Shown piece after piece: positions 25,500 through 37,065 of a stretch of DNA of 64,000 nucleotides. The notes under the pieces are model-generated. The model did no database searches, had not been told where the DNA came from, and saw only the letters and a program-made list of their open reading frames with translations. A program made the position numbers and the translations under genes. The number at the start of each line of letters is the position of its first letter. The first letter of the stretch is position 1. Source of the DNA: Atopsyche davidsoni (lineage: Eukaryota > Arthropoda > Insecta > Trichoptera > Hydrobiosidae); the NCBI GenBank assembly GCA_022113835.1, contig JAILWY010000027.1:6574501-6638500 (forward strand), read 5' to 3'.

Positions 25500-25870
25500 G
25501 AGTACCTTCACCTCTGTATATATTATAAAACAAGTGAGTCCACTTATTCGGCGTGGTGGATGGATGTTTGTTTATGGTTTTAAGTGTGCGTTTTTTTACT
25601 AACTCTTCGGCATTTATAACACTTTATGACACATCACTTTCAGTTTTAACGCAACTCGCTGGCCGGAGGCGGGCGCCGGCCCGCGAGCGCGGTAACAATA
25701 AATAATCATTTAGCTTTATCGCGACCTTACAGTCAATAAATGAATTTTGTGGTTGCGTTTACCGGCAACTGTTTTATACGGCCCTGCGTTATGAGTGTAT
25801 TCTGAGTTTTATTGTGACCGCTGCTCGCCTGCCGCGCCGGACCTGCACGGCGGCCTTATGCTTTCGTTTG
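25500..25870. other. GC-rich block
   Basis: Two CpG-rich cores (25645-25695 and 25820-25860) are separated by homeobox-type AT words (AATAAATAATCATTTA). No usable open frame. Good enhancer-like texture, but function is inferred only. Confidence 0.35.
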
Positions 25871-26514
25871 CTTTGCTATATAAAAAAAATTAAACTTTAG
25901 CAGCCTACACACGCTGCAATTAACTATTTTTATTATTCGATGTGTTTTTTTTTTTATAGTTTCACCAAAATAAACAACGCAAAACAGGACGCTAATCGCT
26001 AGATAACTGTTTGGAGACAACCGACTGGATACACGAATAAAAGATTACAAATATTAGGTTTATTAAAATAAATTTATATAATTACACACCTCTTCGAATA
26101 TATTCTACTGCATTTATAAATATAATCAAACTATAATTTTTGCAATTATACCTACGTATTAACCGCGAAAAGAAATGTTCATTTTAAAAATTCATAGAAG
26201 TAAGTACTTTGTCGAGGTTGAATCGCAACGATAGTGTTTTGCTATTATGATTTTTAATAAATATAGCGAAAGTTTATTTTAAGTCATTTAAGTGTAAGTA
26301 GTTTAAAATATTAAAATAATGTTATAAATTTGACATATATACGGAATATTATACGGTTTACGATTCTTTTATTAAATATTAACGGTTTTTAAGAACTATT
26401 GTAAATTAATAGAAAATAAATAATGAATCTTAGGTTTAATTGTTTTTTTAAATATATAAAAAAAATTATAATTAAATTTACAATTTAAAAAAATAAAAGT
26501 AAGTAAGGCATTAT

Positions 26515-26780
26515 ATTTGAAGTATTATTCCCCGGCGTGCAGTTGGGCCGTTGCCATGACTACGGGGCGGGATTGAGCGGAACATGGCCGCAGCGGGGGG
26601 CGGGGCGCGGGGGCAGGGGGCGGGGAGGGGGGGGGGGGCAGGGGCGGGGCCTCCAGCGCCGGTGGAGGGGCGCATTGCAAATGGCCGCCTGCTGACGTCA
26701 TGCCTCAGCCCAATGGGACTCACGGCCCGAACAAAAAAGATTCTCATTGGAGTTTCTCCTGCCTTCCAGATACACCATGT
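26515..26780. promoter_or_regulatory. GC island with G-run, two ATGGCCGC motifs and a CRE
   Basis: The order is: CCATGAC and AACATGGCCGC (26581), a 57-bp G-rich tract (26594-26650) with many GGGG runs able to form G-quadruplexes, ATTGCAAATGGCCGCC (motif 26681-26689), then TGACGTCA at 26693-26700 only three bases later. ATGGCCGCC is a YY1/Pho-type word and TGACGTCA binds CREB/ATF-family bZIPs. The frames across it on both strands are Gly/Ala/Pro low complexity. I read this as a regulatory island or CpG-type promoter. Confidence 0.5.
26594..26650 (+). repeat. G-rich tract, G-quadruplex-prone
   Basis: More than six runs of four or more G within 57 bp, including one of over ten. Such tracts also suffer sequencing errors, so the exact length is uncertain. 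Confidence 0.85.
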
Positions 26781-27427
26781 TCGTAAATGAATATTAATAT
26801 GAAAAAAATATATAAATTTGAAACAACTACAGAAAGACTAAAAAATAAATATGATTTTTCATGTAAAGATAATTTATAAATGATTATTATTTTTTTTAAA
26901 TAAATACAACTTATAACTTAATAGAGTAGTAAGAATATTAAAAAAAATTCAGCTTTTATGAAATCCGGAGATTTTATATAAACATTAAACGTTTTTCCGG
27001 TTTTAATATTTTTAATATTTTAAAATATTGGTTCCGATTGTCTCATTTGCATCAATATCGACAATGTCATTTTTGGAACAAATGATCAGTAGCATTAGCT
27101 TATTAAAGAGTTCCTAAGTGTTTTTGATATACACTACCCTTATCATCTTAATAACATAAGTGTAGATTTACTCTTCATTTTACAATAAGTGTATACTTTT
27201 GAAAAAAAAAAATTTTACATGCAGATGTCAAAATAAATTTTAATCGTAAAAAAAAAAAGTATTTGAAATTTTTGAAATGTAATGACCAACTCAAGCGTTA
27301 TTTTTGTGTAATATTTAACAATGGTGATTAAATTCACAATGTTTATACGTATTGTTTTCCGTGTAAATTTAGAAATATTAGTTTAGGTTCTTTAAAGCAA
27401 TTATATTTAATTTTTTTGTTAATCGGT

Positions 27428-27570
27428 ATAAAAATATATAATTCCGAGATGATATATTTTCCTATGTTCAATTTAAAGAATTGTCAAGCCGATGCTTAAA
27501 ATATGGTAATATTGACTTATATTTTATATATAATACCTACAAGATGTGGCTTAGGTGATAGCGTACATGG
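27428..27570 (+). repeat. About 135-bp dispersed repeat, copy 3
   Basis: Diverged relative of the two units at 30436-30710. Shared words include GATGCTTAAAATA (versus TATGCTTACAATA) and TGTGGCTTAGGTGATAG (versus TGTGGTTTAAGTGGTAG). It is probably an old interspersed element. The adjacent downstream sequence (27571-27830) may be part of the same element. Confidence 0.55.
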
Positions 27571-27830
27571 ATTTCATTATTTGGGACCGTCAGTTTGGGA
27601 CTACCCGGTATACTTATATACGTAAAGCATCCAATCAGAAGCTGTGCGCAGTGGCATTGCAGAAAACTGCATCATTCCTATTATCGAATCTTCTGCAGAG
27701 CGAGTTCAAGGATATGTCGCTAGATGTCAATAGCGCTGTCTGCTTATGTGCAACAACCGTGAGACATCTGCTTTTGAGCAAATACACAGTACTAATAAAA
27801 CCCAAATGCTAGAAACATTTTTAGTACAAA
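27555..27830 (+). other. Unassigned 85-codon open frame next to repeat
   Basis: A plus-strand frame at 27555-27812 has more balanced composition than the background but no recognisable domain. It starts inside the conserved end of a dispersed repeat, so it is more likely repeat-derived than genic. Confidence 0.15.
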
Positions 27831-28079
27831 CATAGCCTTTTAATAAGCACTAAATTAAGATAGTTATTTTAACAAGATTGATTGTTAACAAAATAATATG
27901 AAGGAACTGTTGAAAAAATTGTTGTTGTATTGGTAATCGATCAGAATTTTTTTTTCAATTTTATTTTTTTGTTTTGATGGTTGAGCTATTGTTAGGCTTA
28001 TATAAATTTTATATGCTAAATGTACATCTTTCTAATGCACCACTCATATTGAGCGTTTAATATTATTTTGTGCAGTGTT

Positions 28080-28275
28080 TTTACTTTTTCAAGAATGCTC
28101 ACTAAGATGTGATGGTTGAACTTTTAGGAGAAATCTCACTGCTTGCTTAAGTCCTGTGTCGAGAGATGTCCTGTGCGGCCGCGGGGCAGGGAAGCGCGAC
28201 TTTGCGTCCTTTCTTTCATTAAGCTGTATGAGTCCTCGCATAGATGGGGTTGTTGAACGACGAATAATCAAAAAT
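28080..28275. other. Small moderately GC-rich block
   Basis: Complex patch with a NotI-like GCGGCCGC at about 28176. Two overlapping opposite-strand frames without domains. Confidence 0.25.
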
Positions 28276-28639
28276 ATTCAATATTGCTTTAATTTTTATA
28301 AATCTTATTCTTTTTTAACATTAACATTTTACTTAATATTTTATACTGATTTGGATTTTTTTTTTTATCTTTTAAGACAATATTTTCTGCCATAGTTGAT
28401 AAAAAAAATGTAACCTTGAACGGTAGTATTAAAAATTTGTTAAAACTATATTTTCAAACTTATGTAAATATATATTAGATATGAAATCAACTTGTAAAAA
28501 AAGGAAAACATTAAATTATTTTCTTTGTTTAATTTATTCAACTGAGGGTTTTTCTAAATACAACATGGACGGTAGCTAGATTGGCAACGTATTATAATTT
28601 TGCGGATCTAAATTTAAGGTACCTTTTATCACCTATTTC

Positions 28640-28960
28640 ATAAACATTACGTACCCAAAACCCTTTATGCTAAACCGCACTTACCATATCTTTTACCTGA
28701 GATAACCTTATCTAAGTCCACCCCTCTCCCCCGCCCCCCATCTTCTCCCGAAACAATGCCCGTTCCCCTGGATCCGCGCCACCCTGCGGATAGAGCTTTA
28801 CCCGCGTTATGTATGCCCGGGTAGTCCCTCGCTACCCCAAAAATAACATTTCCTCTAAGAGACAACCTTTTGAATAACAGCGCCTTTCTCTCCCCTCGTG
28901 GAATCCATTTCCTGGCGGATTAGGGTGAGCTCTATAGAGAGTTATAGTATATACAACGAG
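28640..28960. other. GC-rich block
   Basis: C-rich core (28715-28775) flanked by complex sequence. The minus-strand 66-codon frame is Gly/Arg-rich low complexity. Candidate regulatory element. Confidence 0.3.
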
Positions 28961-29299
28961 ACACTGGACGAAATATTTTTGACTGCTCGATTTAATGTGG
29001 GAAATCTAAAATTTATAATATTCTATTTTGGATATTTTTCAAATTATAACAAAAATGTTACACGAGCACTGCTAATATTAACTTTAAGAATAAGCAACAA
29101 TAATACAATAAGAAAACTAAAATTCATAATCTTAATAAAATACAATACTTACTGCCACTAAAAGACGCACAAATAAAGATTAAAGGGATAATAAACTTCT
29201 TGAGCTAGACTTATAATTACATATTTAGATTGTTACGCATACGTAATAAATTGATTTAAGCACACTTAAAAGTGCAAATTTACACCATTATCTGAAATT

Positions 29300-29470
29300 T
29301 TTCACGTGCTCACAATTTTATTTTGTACTTTTAATTTATCCTGGGTCAGTCTTATTAATCCAACCATATTCTCGACTTCCATCTCTTGGAGTAAATTCCG
29401 AATCCACGTGAGTTTCCTCTTTCCATTGCCCTTTTACAGTTCTCTTACTTTGCGCATTCTGTGCAAGATT
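29300..29470 (-). pseudogene. Possible decayed LINE reverse-transcriptase 3' fragment
   Basis: Read on the minus strand, the segment gives a stop-interrupted translation containing a TPRDG...GSREYG stretch. This faintly resembles the region after the tryptophan-rich motif near the C-terminus of RTE-type insect LINE polyproteins. A related minus-strand piece at 43000-43270 shares GSREY and a 20-nt identical DNA word, TTTGCGCATTCTGTGCAAGA. It is too degraded to classify firmly and is certainly not functional. Confidence 0.3.
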
Positions 29471-29500
29471 TTTTTCTTATTTACACCTGACGTTTTTTTT

Positions 29501-29610
29501 AAATAATACTTTTTTGTGATTTTTCAACATGTTTTGATTTTACCGTTGACCGGTTTTGCCGTTTTCTTACGTTAGCACTATCAAACGGAAAAATCACAAA
29601 AGTAATTTTA
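29501..29610. mobile_element. Small terminal-inverted-repeat element
   Basis: Left arm 29502-29525 (TTTTTTGTGATTTTTC) and right arm 29588-29610 (GAAAAATCACAAAAGTA) form an inverted repeat of about 24 bp with one small indel around a ~60-bp core. It begins some 30 bp beyond the possible LINE fragment. The size and lack of coding suit a MITE remnant. Confidence 0.5.
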
Positions 29611-29771
29611 TTTAAATATTATAATGGAATTCCACCAAGTACTTTCGTTCAAAAATATTGAATATATATATCTAACTCTTTTAATATATCAACAAGGATT
29701 TTTTTATATTATTGATTTTTGTGAAGACCGTCTCACAGGAAGTACGATTTTGCCTATATAGGCTTGATTGA

Positions 29772-30053
29772 TTGATAATGATTAAGTACATTTTTTCAAA
29801 TATTGAAAATTGATTATAGATATTCTTAGAAAAATATTTAATTAGCATAATAAGTACGTTGATTCATTTATATGATATGATTGTTAAAAATTCTTGCCTA
29901 GTACTTGTGATTCGTTGGCATAATTGGTAATGCACTGGCCATGTGAGCTTGGGGGATGTGGATTCGAATCCCACACAAATCACGATGATATTTTTCTACG
30001 AGTCTCTTTAATCAATTTTCAATATTTGAAAAAATGTACTTAATCATTATCAA
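29772..30053 (+). mobile_element. Fold-back tRNA-derived element, copy B
   Basis: Outer arms 29772-29837 and 29988-30053 are inverted copies, 66 bp with four mismatches and no indels; the outermost 45 bp pair perfectly. The loop holds a tRNA-like module with an A box TGGCATAATTGG (29916-29927, one mismatch) and a B box GATTCGAATCC (29961-29971, one mismatch). The right arm is the family tail found after the tRNA-like module in copies A and C. The left arm is therefore an inverted second tail whose own tRNA-like part is missing or unrecognisable. The ends read TTGATAATG...CATTATCAA. I see no clear target-site duplication. Confidence 0.8.
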
Positions 30054-30159
30054 GGATTTTATTATTTAAAAATATTTTGCGTAGTAATAACACAAAGCTT
30101 CTTTTTGTAGATAAGTAATTATTTTTAAGTAAAATAAATTAAAGTAAATATATATTATC

Positions 30160-30375
30160 CGGTGTCTCGGCGAGCCAGGTATACTCGGTCGGTATACAGA
30201 GGGTCCTATATATACCGGGCGAGTGCGCACATAGGCGCCCCCGCCCCCGCCCCCGCCCCGGCCCCCCGGCCCCGCGCCCCCCGCCGCGTATTGATCGGCC
30301 GCCATCGCGAAGTGGGCGGCGCGGCGGCTGCGCGGCCCGGCGCCCTCGCGGGGGCTCTGGTTGGACGCCGGACTT
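30160..30375. other. GC island with C-rich (minus-strand G-rich) tract
   Basis: GC-richest stretch of this part, with a tandem CCCCCG tract at about 30236-30286 and a GCCGCCATCGCG word (30297, Pho/YY1 core). Overlapping opposite-strand frames are Ala/Pro/Arg/Gly low complexity. Candidate regulatory island. Confidence 0.4.
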
Positions 30376-30435
30376 TTAAACATCCTGATAAACCTGCCTT
30401 ATTTCAAGAAAATCATGTATGCTCCCCGGTATCAA

Positions 30436-30567
30436 TTGAAAAAATAATTATCAAAATTCAAGATTCTTTATTTTTTTTGTTGATAATTTACAATATTTAT
30501 AATACGGTATGTGGCTATCCCTTGAACCTGAACGCAAAAAAATTGGTTTAGGTGGTGGTGTATATGG
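30436..30567 (+). repeat. About 135-bp repeat, tandem unit 1
   Basis: First of two adjacent diverged units. It ends with GGTTTAGGTGGTGGTGTATATGG, matching the end of unit 2. Confidence 0.6.
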
Positions 30568-30710
30568 AAAAATATTAATTAAAATTCGAAATTCTTAATT
30601 TTCTGTATTTTAAATTTACAAGAGTTGTTAGAGCTATGCTTACAATACAGTGTGTGGCTGTACCCTGATCCCGGCGCAGATTGTGTGGTTTAAGTGGTAG
30701 TGTATAAGGG
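30568..30710 (+). repeat. About 135-bp repeat, tandem unit 2
   Basis: Second unit, ending in TGTGGTTTAAGTGGTAGTG. It is more similar in its middle to the isolated copy at 27428-27570 (CTATGCTTACAATA). The MITE-like copy 2 starts just downstream. Confidence 0.6.
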
Positions 30711-30744
30711 TTTCTCTATTTTTGTTATTGAGTCCTCTGCATAC

Positions 30745-30895
30745 GTCGCGACATAACTTTTAACAGTTACCTGTAATTAGTCAGTAGCGTCCTACTTTAC
30801 GGCAAAACCACAAAATATACCCAAAATAATGAGATGCTATTGGCTGATTGGAAATCGGTTGCAAGTTGTGTCTCTGCGTGTGTAGCCTGCTTTAA
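30745..30895 (+). mobile_element. Small inverted-repeat element (MITE-like), copy 2
   Basis: Relative of 21300-21445. The shared right end is ATGCTATTGGC, AAATCGGTTGCAAGTTGTGTC, then GTGTGTAG. The left end (CGTCGCGACATAACTT, then CAGTAGCGTCC) is its diverged inverse. An ACCC(C)AAAATAA-type centre is shared with copy 1. Confidence 0.6.
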
Positions 30896-32175
30896 AAATA
30901 TCTATGGGCTATTACTCTCAATTTGTTTTTATTTTTAATATAAATTCTTTGAAGACAGGACTCAAGACAATCTTTACTTAGTAAATTAAATTTATAAATA
31001 TAAAAATTCGAATGTATCTACTATTTTATAGTTATAATTTATAATATTTAGGTACATAGTAATGCAAGTTAAACTTGTAGGTATTGACGTTTATATTATA
31101 CGTACCACTGGTATTCAATTTAAAAAGATACAGATGTCAAATATTAATTAATAAAATTTCTAATGAAGACTATAATTATTCTTACGTCTTTTATTCTGGA
31201 AATGTAATGCTATTAAAAAAGTATTTTTTCAGAGTCTTAAAAGTTTTTTTTAATCAAAATATTCTGTAAAATGATGATTTTTCAAAATTCTTCCTACCCG
31301 ACGGCGCGGTGTTGTGGATTCCTTCAGTTGGCGTCGGTAGACGCAACCATTTATTTGGGTATCTATTGAAGTTACCTATTATTTTATTCAATATGAATAC
31401 AAAACAATTAAAAATTGTATATGCAAATGTGTAAATAATTTGAGTATTTAATGGTTCAGAAATAATTTCTGGTAAAAGAAAAACACATAAATTAAGTTGC
31501 CGTCGGCATTTTACAAAAAAGTGTCTGAACTTGTTTTCTGTCTTCAATGTTGGATGTTTTATCAATGTCTACAGAATTCATAATAAATTTGCAAAAAAGT
31601 GCATAGTTTTAAATAATTTGAATGTCAAAGCATTTGGTGAGGTATGTTGCTATGTAATTATAAATTACAGCATAAAAAATTTGGCTTTAACAAGCAAGTA
31701 TTAATAAAAATACAGTTTTATTTATATTCATCTCTTAATATTACCAACTTAAATAAGTTTTCTTTATTATTTCATTATTAGAAGTTCTGTTACTCAACTT
31801 TTAACTGAAAATAATTACTCGTGTATAATAAAAGAAATATATTTACTATGTTCAAAAATATATTTATCACATTAAAAAAAAAACTTGCTTGTAAATTATA
31901 TGGGAAAATTTTAACTAAAAATAACTAAAGTATAGTTACAGATATTATGAGAATTGGATTATGTTTTTTTTAATAAATGTTAAAATATACGTTCACAAAT
32001 AATATGCGTATATTTTACTGTAACAAAAGTAATCTTTTAGTTAATTGTCTTATATTTTTTATTCAACGCTTGAAATTACATGATTAAAATGCACTTCCTG
32101 TTATTGATTAAATACCTAAATAAAATAAATATTTGTTAGTGGAATTTGATGAAATTAGCAGTTTTAGTCAAAATG
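30896..32175. other. AT-rich non-coding DNA
   Basis: The 103-codon minus-strand frame at 31254-31565 has no domain. A slightly more complex patch (31290-31350) is unassigned. Confidence 0.45.
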
Positions 32176-32425
32176 CATAGAAGGGAATCTACCAAGAAAA
32201 AGGTAGCTGTCTATACATGGAAAAGCTCTCGGTACGAAAGTAAGCTTCGGTAGATACATTAAGATAGCTGGGGCCGGAGTTGGCGCCGCGGCTGGAAAAG
32301 TTGCCCCGTAAACGAAATGCTCTTAAATTTTTAAAAGGCGGATCGTCGTCATAACACGGGCATAAAAATAAATTGAATCAAATCCTCCAGTCCAATACAG
32401 CTGAGCCTGAGATTCCGCGGCAGTA
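32176..32425. other. Moderately GC-rich block
   Basis: Complex sequence with a GC core at about 32268-32310. Candidate regulatory element. Confidence 0.3.
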
Positions 32426-32929
32426 AAATTATTACATATTATTATTATTTGTGTTTACGACATGCTATTTTTACACTAGAACTGAATATCATATCGCAGT
32501 ATAGCCTGTGACTATAAATGGCTAATTATTGATATATTCATCGACAGAAGTAAGATTTAGTTAAAGCAAATTTATTCTTATAATAATGAAATTACATGGT
32601 TAATATTTTGAAATATTGTAAATAATTAATTTATCTAATTATTTTATGTGTCGTATTTTATTACATTTTTATTGATACACACTTACACGTTTGTATATTA
32701 ATTTATACAATATTTGAATCAGCGTACGTTGATAAAAGTAAACCTAAATAATGAAGCAATATTTACTCAATAAATGTAACGAGTTAAATAATATTAATCT
32801 TCAAATTACTTAAAAGCTAGTGTAAAATTGTATCTATATTTTTTACTAAATAATAATAAAATATCACGTGTCAAAATTTACTTGAAGTTATCTCATAGTT
32901 TTATCGTTACATGTAATCAAAGGTTTCCT

Positions 32930-33205
32930 TAAGTTGCACCTTCCTGGTAATGTTTGACCATGCCAAGCGACATTTCGGTAAAAAAAAATTCTCTTCGAAG
33001 AAGACAGATCCGTTAATCTTTTTGTAACGTCAGTTCATCTCCTTAGGTGGCGCAGATCCTCGACACGTCCCCGGAAGTCATAAGTTTCCCGACATTCTTA
33101 CATCGACGACTGACTTGTTTCGACCCTAGGTCACGTGGAATCGATTATTTTCTTATGGGTGGTATAAACACCGACACTTCTCGAATGCATCGATCTTAAC
33201 CCGCA
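32930..33205. other. Moderately GC-rich block
   Basis: Complex non-repetitive sequence without a usable frame. Candidate regulatory element. Confidence 0.3.
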
Positions 33206-33459
33206 TTTTGACCTTGTGTGAATACTTACATATCTATTTTGTATAGAGAATTCAAACTCCCCAGAGCTTTTACAAGAATTATTTTACTGATGTTAAAGAG
33301 CTTTCTAAATCTTAATACACCACAAAGTCACTTAAAGTGTAAGAAATGTTTAAAAAAAACTTTGCTTCGAGTTAAATTTTTATATTTTAAACCAAATCGA
33401 AATTTGAGTATGCCTCGGGTCTCTGTTTTACGTAAGGAGATAGGTACTTAGGTATGCGT

Positions 33460-33720
33460 ATATTGGAAATTTTCCCATTTTTAGCGAAACACTTTGGCAA
33501 GTTATATAAGAGAGCGTTGAGTGCGCCGAGACCCGCGGCTCATAAAATGGCGTTAGACCCTTTCCTTTGAGCGCTTTCTTCTCTCAGGAGGACGGAGCTT
33601 GGTAGGCGCCCGCAGCGCGAGCTTTATACATCCAAAGTAATAACTGGATTCCAGACCCGGATTAAGGTTATGGCCGCCCAGGGCTCGCGTTGTTTATTGG
33701 CAGTACCGTTTCTTTTTTAA
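33460..33720. other. GC-rich block with TATA-like box
   Basis: TATATAAG at 33503-33510 is followed by a CpG-rich stretch, an AAAATGGCG word (33546) and ATGGCCGCC (33670-33678). A promoter on the + strand is possible, but no initiator at +25-30 or open frame supports it. Equally likely an enhancer block. Confidence 0.3.
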
Positions 33721-34299
33721 CATTAGTTACCTACCTATAAGTTTTAAAAACATATAAAAACTGACTTATATCCACAAATACAGCTGTAATTTTTTTTATA
33801 TACGTTCGTTGTATTGTATCTTAGATAAAAAATTGGTAATAGAATGATTTTGGTAAAAGCTGAGAATATTATTATTATGTTTTCAAAGCTTAATATTTTT
33901 AATATAAACTCAGTAATATGATTTATCCACCATTTTCCATATAAAATTATAAGAATAATAGTTTTAACAGTATTTTTTTACATAAAATTATATCATATAT
34001 AAAATACTAATACATTCTTTTACAATTTTTGTGTGTGTGAAACAAAATATTTAAAAAATTAATATACCTTCATAAATTTTTGAACACAAATTAAACTTAA
34101 ATATATATATTGTTTGTTAAATTTTATGAAAATACAGGCATGATTTTAGGATAAATATATTTTTAAAATCATAAGTTCAGAGATAATGAATAATTATTTT
34201 GTTTTCTTTTAAAAATTATTTTATGTAACATATAATGTATGCTAACTACTCAATACAGGAGATTTTAAGAAGTTTTTTTCAATACGTCAAAATCTTCAT

Positions 34300-34570
34300 T
34301 GTTCGGGCGATAAAGTAACATAACTCAACAGCCGGCATTCCTCTCGGAGAATCCATAAAATGTTACAAGGAATGCTAACGACATGGAAGTCAGCCATTCA
34401 AACAAAATATATTTGGTTTCAGAATCATGCATAATTCATCATACCACTTACAATAATTTTTGTGCTTAGACTTGTCAAACGTAAAGCGTATTTTAAATAT
34501 ACGCGACTGGTAAAATTCCTTTATGGCCGGCCACATAAAACCAAAATCCGTGCTTTCATTGTATTAACTT
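34300..34570. other. Moderately GC-rich block with inverted TTTATG sites
   Basis: Contains TTTATGGCCGGCCACATAAA at 34520-34539. This is a perfect 10-bp TGGCCGGCCA palindrome flanked by inverted TTTA/TAAA words, offset by two bases. It resembles the inverted TTTATGGC arrangement at 5976-5994. Confidence 0.35.
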
Positions 34571-34669
34571 ATTGACATTATCGATTTCGAATGATAATGT
34601 TATACATAATCTTAGAGATTAGATTGAGCTAGATCATATAAGGAGAAGATTGTAGGATAAAATATCAAT

Positions 34670-35180
34670 TTAAACTAAATCTGTTCCCACACTCTGGGAA
34701 TACAGACCCAAATTTAATTGCTTGGAAGTCCTCGCCGTAAACGGCGCTCTGAATTCTCGGATACCAGCATTTGGCAACAAAGGGTTGTTAGCTGCGATGG
34801 GTCGATTTATCTTCATGAGGGACAATTCATTCCACCCGTTTGATACCATTTCTCTTTCAATTAAAGCTCCGCCATTTTGAATACCTTCCCCCATTGCCGG
34901 CACGGCAAACCCCATTGGCCTCTGGGATATTTATGTTAAATACTTCAAATAATTGGGCTTTCGCATGACCGGCCTGTGAAAGGGTTGCTCGGTCATTTCA
35001 TCCCCTAGGACTTCTAATTAAGCTCCCGATGCCGGTGGTAGTAAATTTCCATGTCACCGAAATGAAATTCTAGTTTTGCCTGTGATAATCTCCCCGCATA
35101 ATGCAAACGAACCTCGCCGTCTTTCGATTCTGAGGACTCCTTGTGCATACAAATCGTGGAATTAAATTTAACTTATGTGA
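34670..35180. other. Long complex block
   Basis: About 500 bp of complex, balanced sequence, unusually long for the window. The minus-strand 81-codon frame (34670-34915) has no recognisable domain. A CCGCCATTTTG Pho-like site is at 34869. Good candidate for a conserved non-coding element; a cryptic exon is less likely. Confidence 0.35.
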
Positions 35181-35629
35181 ATTTTATTCTTCCCGAGTTG
35201 AACAAGTTAATTAAAAAAGAAATAGAGATGTGCCGCAAGATAATTGCTTTTCCTAATGGAAAAAATAACCTCAATGTTTATGACTCTCTTTGCTTATCAA
35301 CGGGAACTCGTGTCGTATCAAGTTTTTTTTCACACAGACCACTCTATAAAATGCTAAAAACCTACAAAAATATTCTTCACATTTATTGCATAAAATAAAC
35401 ATTCATAATAATTTACTGGAAAATAATGCTAATACATATTTTAAAACTTTGAAATGAGCAAAATGGAGAAAAATTTATTATAAGATTAAATCAACATGTA
35501 ACAAAGTAACTTTAAAATTTATACAATATTAAGTTTAAAAATTAAAAAAACGTAGATTGCATAACAGATAGTACAATATATTCAAATTTATGTTTGAATT
35601 AACATGAATCATATCGGCTACTCGATAGG

Positions 35630-35910
35630 TATAATTTACGGCGATCTCAGCTGGGCCGGCGGCCATTGTTTATTAGCTGTCTTGTCTTTGGTTACATTGA
35701 GGTTCTCGTTTGAATACGGTTAGGCAGGGAATAATAAAGCACCCCCAGGTTTAATCGCCGAGGCCCCGGGGTGTCATCAGTGGCGCGCGGGGTATGGGGC
35801 GTTTTATTTTATCAGTAAATCATATCGCCCCGAGGGTGGGGGTCGTAAAGTCAGACGCCCTCATGTAGAGACTGATCTATCGAAAGATATAGCGCACAGA
35901 TACGGTTTAA
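35630..35910. other. GC-rich block
   Basis: Includes GGCGGCCATTG (35649) and several GC-rich cores separated by AT words. No open frame. Candidate regulatory element. Confidence 0.35.
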
Positions 35911-36715
35911 ACTTTCAAATCACTATCCAGACATGATTTATTGCTTCCCCTATCGGAAATACATTATCATGGCAGTTTTTTAAAGTAATTTATATATTTT
36001 TTATTAATATAAACAGAAGTATCACCATAAAACATTATATTATATTTATATATTGATTTCATATGCTTTAAATTGTGTAATTAATAACCATTAAGGCACT
36101 TTTACACAAGATTAAAAAAATAGCTTTTTTATACAGATTTATTATCCCTGAGTATATTACTTAATGATTTTTGTATTTCATACGATAGATAGATTTAACT
36201 TTCTTGTGTTAAATGTGTACACTGAAAATTTCTGCATCTATATAAAGTTCACTCAACCTTTGCAACTTGTATCTTCTATTTTTTATTTATCCTCGAGGGC
36301 CACCTTTATATTGGTGGATGTCCTTAAAATATTTACATTGTTAAACGTGCTCAGTTGGGATTAATCTTTCAACAATTATTGACTAGTTTTGAACTAAAAT
36401 TATTGAACCAGAGGATTTTTAATCTTAAAAATAAGTATTGTCGCATATAAATAGTGTAACATGTTATCTTAATTATTATGTATACATTTATATAAAAACA
36501 CTGAAATAGAAAAATTTATTGGTTAAACAACGAATTTAAAACTAAATTTGAACTAAAATAGTATATATTTTTTAAAATACTTAATACATTAAATTATTGT
36601 ACATTTAATAAAAATCAGTGGATATTAATTTTCTATTTAACTTTGGTTAAATTAAATTTTTATTAATTATCTAATATTTTATTTGAATATTTAAAACATT
36701 TTTGGAAACTTCGTT
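35911..36715. other. AT-rich non-coding DNA
   Basis: Nothing recognisable. Confidence 0.5.
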
Positions 36716-37065
36716 AAAGTATTTGAAAGGGCATTGTTGTTCAGGATGTGAAATGTTTAAATGCCAGCACTGTGGAAGAAAAACGAAATATTTGGTTTGG
36801 CAGCTCTCAGCGTTCATCATAATAAAAGACTTGCGAATAACCTCCGAAGGGCCTTCATATTTTATTAATTAGTTCAGAAATATTACACGTACCAACCTTC
36901 TTATAATGCGCCATATATATTCAGAGTCTTTGTTGTAATGACGTCCTCGCGGATCTTCCCTTGTCTGCATATTGATAGGATTTTTTGCGAGAGGGATCGG
37001 CGCCCGGTTTTCTTTGTTGAAAGATTCCGTCTACTTGGATGCTTTGTTGCTGAAGTATGTTGGAA
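36716..37065. other. Moderately GC-rich block
   Basis: Complex sequence, including an incomplete CRE (TGACGTCC near 36940). No usable open frame. Confidence 0.3.

Noticed and set aside
35685..35695. miR-9-like TCTTTGGTTAC
   Set aside because: Match stops after ten bases and no hairpin partner is visible.
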